Shown: piece by piece, positions 61,883-64,000 of the stretch
Layout: the number at the start of each line of letters is the position of its first letter
How positions within the stretch are numbered: the stretch's first letter is position 1
Assembly (NCBI RefSeq): GCF_005121165.3
Contig: NZ_CP034413.3
Span: forward strand, 2,046,001-2,110,000
Reading direction: 5' to 3'
DNA length: 64,000 bases
Source of the DNA: Dysosmobacter welbionis
GTDB taxonomy: Bacteria; Bacillota; Clostridia; Oscillospirales; Oscillospiraceae
The notes under the pieces: generated by a model
The model's database searches: none
Told to the model about the DNA's origin: nothing
What the model saw: the letters and a program-made list of their open reading frames with translations, nothing else
Program-made: the position numbers and the translations under genes

Positions 61883-61974
61883 GGAGAAGTCGCCTAGTTG
61901 GTCGAGGGCGCATGATTGGAAATCATGTAGGCCCCTAAAGGGTCTCGAGGGTTCGAATCCCTCCTTCTCCGCCA
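61883..61974 (+). tRNA. tRNA-Ser (anticodon GGA), CCA encoded
   Basis: Acceptor GGAGAAG/CTTCTCC, then G-CCA. The anticodon arm CATGATT-GGA-AATCATG gives GGA. A long variable arm (GGCCCCTAAAGGGTC) marks a class II tRNA. The GGTTCGAATCC T-arm is present. Confidence 0.97.
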
Positions 61975-61976
61975 CA

Positions 61977-62017
61977 GAAAGCCTTGGAACCGTCAGGTTT
62001 CAAGGCTTTCCTTTTTT
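61977..62017 (+). terminator. Terminator after tRNA-Ser
   Basis: GAAAGCCTTGGAACC / GGTTTCAAGGCTTTC stem followed by TTTTTT. Confidence 0.85.
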
Positions 62018-62320
62018 GCGTCCTGCAAGCGTTTTCGCCGCAGGAAAACCCCTTGGCGGAACGAAAGAGAGACATCTGCTTTTAGCAGATGTCTCTCTTT
62101 CATGGCAAGGGGTAACAATCCAAATCCTCTCAGGTCGGTCGAACTCTCTTGCATTCAAATTTGCAATTTTTCTTGAGAAGCATCTAACCGGCCTTCTGGC
62201 CGGCAGCGCCTTTGCGCCGTACAAGCGTTTTACCACAGGCAAAACCTTGGCGCAGGGCGAATTCACTTCGCCCGAGCATTTCAATCACTGAAGGGTGGAG
62301 CGACCAACGGGAGCGAAACC
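62018..62320. other. Non-coding spacer between two tRNA genes with hairpin and duplicated motif
   Basis: Holds an 18-bp perfect stem GAAAGAGAGACATCTGCT (62063-62101) and two diverged copies of CAAGCGTTTT...CAGG.AAAACC..TTGGCG (62026-62058 and 62222-62252). GGGCGAA-N6-TCGCCC lies near 62256-62273. No ORF or known RNA was recognised. Confidence 0.5.
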
Positions 62321-62364
62321 CAAAAGAAAATGCGACTTGTCGAAACAAGTCGCATTTTCTTTTG
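62321..62364 (-). terminator. Terminator after tRNA-Gly (minus strand)
   Basis: AAAAGAAAATGCGACTTGT-CGAA-ACAAGTCGCATTTTCTTTT, a 19-bp perfect stem directly downstream of the tRNA-Gly 3' end. Confidence 0.75.
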
Positions 62365-62436
62365 GAGCGGCTGATGGGAGTCGAACCCACCTATGCAGCT
62401 TGGGAAGCTGCCGTTCTACCGATGAACTACAGCCGC
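62363..62436 (-). tRNA. tRNA-Gly (anticodon CCC), CCA encoded
   Basis: On the minus strand GCGGCTG pairs with CAGCCGC and is followed by T-CCA. The anticodon arm GCAGC-TTCCCAA-GCTGC gives CCC. The GGTTCGACTCC T-arm is clear. 74 bases. Confidence 0.96.
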
Positions 62437-62550
62437 ATCTGAGTTGTTATTATACCAGACCGCTTCATATTTTGCAACCCCCAAATCTTCTCCGGCATGA
62501 ACGCCTTTTCGCGGACATAGATTCTACCATCGAAGCAAAGGGGGATCACC

Positions 62551-63672
62551 ATGAAAAAACTCGTCGTGCTGCTGTGCGCCCTGCTGGCGCTGGGGAGCAG
62601 TGCCCAGGCGCTGGAAGTATCCGCGCCCTCGGCTCTGCTGATGGAAAAGGAGACGGGCACCGTCCTCTTCGCCAAGGACGAACATGCCAAGCTGGAGCCC
62701 GCCAGCGTCACCAAGGTCATGACGCTGCTGCTGACCATGGAGGCCATCGACGCCGGACAGCTCCACTATGACGACGTGGTCACCGCGTCGGCCCACGCCT
62801 GCTCCATGGGCGGCAGCCAGATCTGGCTGAAGGAGAATGAGCAGATGACGGTCAGCGATATGCTGAAGGCGGTGTGCGTTGTCTCTGCCAACGACTGCGC
62901 CGTGGCGCTGGCGGAGACGGTGGCCGGCAGCGAGGAGGCCTTTGTGGAGCGAATGAACCAGCGGGCCGCGGAGTTGGGCATGGCCGATACCCACTTCTGC
63001 AATGCCACCGGCCTGCCGGCGGAGGGGCATGTCACCTCCGCATACGACATCGCCCTTATGAGCCGGGAACTGATCCGAAACCACCCGGACATCCGCCAGT
63101 ACACCACCATCTGGATGGATTCCCTGCGGGACGGAGCCTCCTCCCTGGTGAACACCAACCGCCTGATCCGCTTCTACCAGGGAGCCACCGGCCTGAAGAC
63201 CGGCTCAACAGACAGTGCGCTGTACTGCCTCTCTGGTACGGCCGAGCGGGACGGCATGGAACTGATCGCCGTCATCATGAAGGCACCAACCTCCACCCAG
63301 CGGTTTGAGGATGCCACCAATCTGCTGAACTACGGCTTTTCCACCTACACGCTGGAGAATGTGGTGCCGGAGTCCGCCCTGCCGCCGGTGCCCGTGTCCC
63401 TGGGGACCCAGGCCACAGTGCAGCCGGTGCTGGGGGAGAACACGCACCTCCTGCTGGAAAAGGCCAAGGCGGGCAGCCTGCAGCAGCTGGTCACCCTGGC
63501 GGACTCTGTGGAGGCGCCGGTGGCGGCGGGCAGTCAACTGGGGACCCTCACCATCACCTCCGGGGAAGAGGTCGTGGCGGAGCTGCCCATCCTGGCAGGA
63601 GAGGAGATCCCACGGGTCACCTTCGGCCAGATGCTGGTCCAGATGCTGCGGACGGCCTTCCTCTGCGGCTGA
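62551..63672 (+). CDS. dacF: D-alanyl-D-alanine carboxypeptidase (DacF type, PBP5-like)
   Basis: 373 residues: signal peptide (KKLVVLLCALLALGSSAQA), SxxK SVTK (52-55), SxN SAN (112-114) and KTG in GLKTGST (216-218). The C-terminal beta-rich PBP5_C domain follows, ending in a hydrophobic/amphipathic anchor (GQMLVQMLRTAFLCG). It trims the terminal D-Ala of peptidoglycan stem peptides. The start has GGGGG-A upstream (AAGGGGGATCACC). Confidence 0.94.
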   Translation: MKKLVVLLCALLALGSSAQALEVSAPSALLMEKETGTVLFAKDEHAKLEPASVTKVMTLLLTMEAIDAGQLHYDDVVTASAHACSMGGSQIWLKENEQMTVSDMLKAVCVVSANDCAVALAETVAGSEEAFVERMNQRAAELGMADTHFCNATGLPAEGHVTSAYDIALMSRELIRNHPDIRQYTTIWMDSLRDGASSLVNTNRLIRFYQGATGLKTGSTDSALYCLSGTAERDGMELIAVIMKAPTSTQRFEDATNLLNYGFSTYTLENVVPESALPPVPVSLGTQATVQPVLGENTHLLLEKAKAGSLQQLVTLADSVEAPVAAGSQLGTLTITSGEEVVAELPILAGEEIPRVTFGQMLVQMLRTAFLCG

Positions 63673-63728
63673 CGGCGGCGGGGGGCGCTGCACCCCCTGA
63701 AATCCCGGCGGATTGCGACCGCTTTCCC

Positions 63729-63757
63729 TTGTGTCCCGTTTCGGGGCATGGTATAAT
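63729..63757 (+). promoter_or_regulatory. pgi promoter
   Basis: TTGTGT (63729-63734), 17 bases, TATAAT (63752-63757). Confidence 0.65.
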
Positions 63758-63799
63758 AAGGCAACAAACCCGCGCAGCTTTACGAAAGAGAGGCCGGTC

Positions 63800-64000
63800 A
63801 TGATGCTGGATGTCAAATCGTTCCAATTACAGTCTTTTCTGCCCCTGCCCTATGAGGAGGTCCTGGCGCCGCGGCTGAAGCGGGCCCATGAGAAGCTCCA
63901 GAGCGGCAGCGGTGCCGGCGGAGAGTTCACCGGCTGGGTCCATCTGCCCCGGGACTATGACCGGGAGGAGTTCGCCCGCATCCAGGCGGCCGCGTCCCGG
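63800..64000 (+). CDS. pgi: Glucose-6-phosphate isomerase (N-terminal part; runs off the window)
   Basis: The start MMLDVKSFQLQSFLPLPYEE followed by a Leu/Lys/His-rich helix and GGEFTGWVHLPRDYDREEFA matches the N-terminus of Firmicute PGI (GWxxLPxxYDxEEFARI). 67 residues are visible. It interconverts glucose-6-phosphate and fructose-6-phosphate. AGAGAGG lies 6 bases before the ATG at 63800. Confidence 0.85.
   Translation, partial: MMLDVKSFQLQSFLPLPYEEVLAPRLKRAHEKLQSGSGAGGEFTGWVHLPRDYDREEFARIQAAASR

Noticed and set aside
61404-61913. N-terminal extension of the histidine phosphatase-GNAT frame up to 61913
   Set aside because: The extension would cross the tRNA-Ser promoter and the opposite small ORF; the family start is MTTIYLIRHAE at 61403.

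Overview
The window is bacterial, GC-rich DNA (roughly 60% or more by eye). It has Firmicutes-style Shine-Dalgarno sites (AGGAGG-like), T-box leaders, LrgAB, a type III glutamine synthetase, a CsoR copper sensor and a DacF-type carboxypeptidase. This gene set fits a strictly anaerobic Oscillospiraceae-like gut Clostridium relative (Flavonifractor, Lawsonibacter or Dysosmobacter type). The genus is inference. No IS element, phage gene, CRISPR array or rRNA was seen.

Layout. 1-6470: 5' end of gap, a LacI-type regulator, a secreted class-C serine hydrolase with a MerR-type promoter, a candidate small RNA, an MFS transporter with pyridoxamine kinase, and tRNA-Leu. 7081-13922: a LacI-controlled carbohydrate-type ABC operon that includes a metallo-beta-lactamase-fold protein. 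13923-20639: a DUF1275 protein, uridine phosphorylase, a small zincin with Tex, an XRE regulator with a divergent small gene, and a DUF1846 protein. 20807-27767: a methyltransferase, purA, a small membrane protein, purB, an orphan T-box followed by a decayed ORF, and GSIII. 27819-31250: lrgAB, an acyl-CoA CoA-transferase and a zinc phospholipase-C-like protein.

31381-39667 is the centrepiece: a one-direction operon holding all seven shikimate-pathway steps plus the prephenate branches (aroF, tyrA, aroB, aroA, aroC, pheA, aroE-aroK fusion, aroQ). It is preceded by a Tyr/Phe-rich leader peptide with a terminator and a matching antiterminator, so it looks controlled by ribosome-mediated attenuation. 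39730-42543 is a copper module: csoR, a frameshifted GNAT and a P1B ATPase, with three CsoR-like operators. 42633-48308 holds a GntR regulator, a P-loop ATPase, a four-subunit 2-oxoacid:ferredoxin oxidoreductase and a T-box-controlled ilvE, which together suggest branched-chain amino/oxo-acid metabolism. 48366-58460 holds a GNAT, a zinc-ribbon membrane protein, htpG and a peptide/nickel-type ABC operon that also carries DUF3810 and GT8 genes. 58780-64000 holds a diacylglycerol kinase-like gene, a Nudix CoA pyrophosphatase, a histidine phosphatase-GNAT fusion, tRNA-Ser, tRNA-Gly, dacF and the start of pgi.

Caution on quality: eight genes (udp, tex, the DUF1846 gene, purB, the glutamine synthetase gene, the CoA-transferase gene, a GNAT and vorB) carry ten single-base frameshifts. 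Every one is a missing base in a G/C homopolymer, and restoring it gives a full-length family member. This is most easily explained by homopolymer errors in the assembly, not by gene decay. These genes are reported as single loci.
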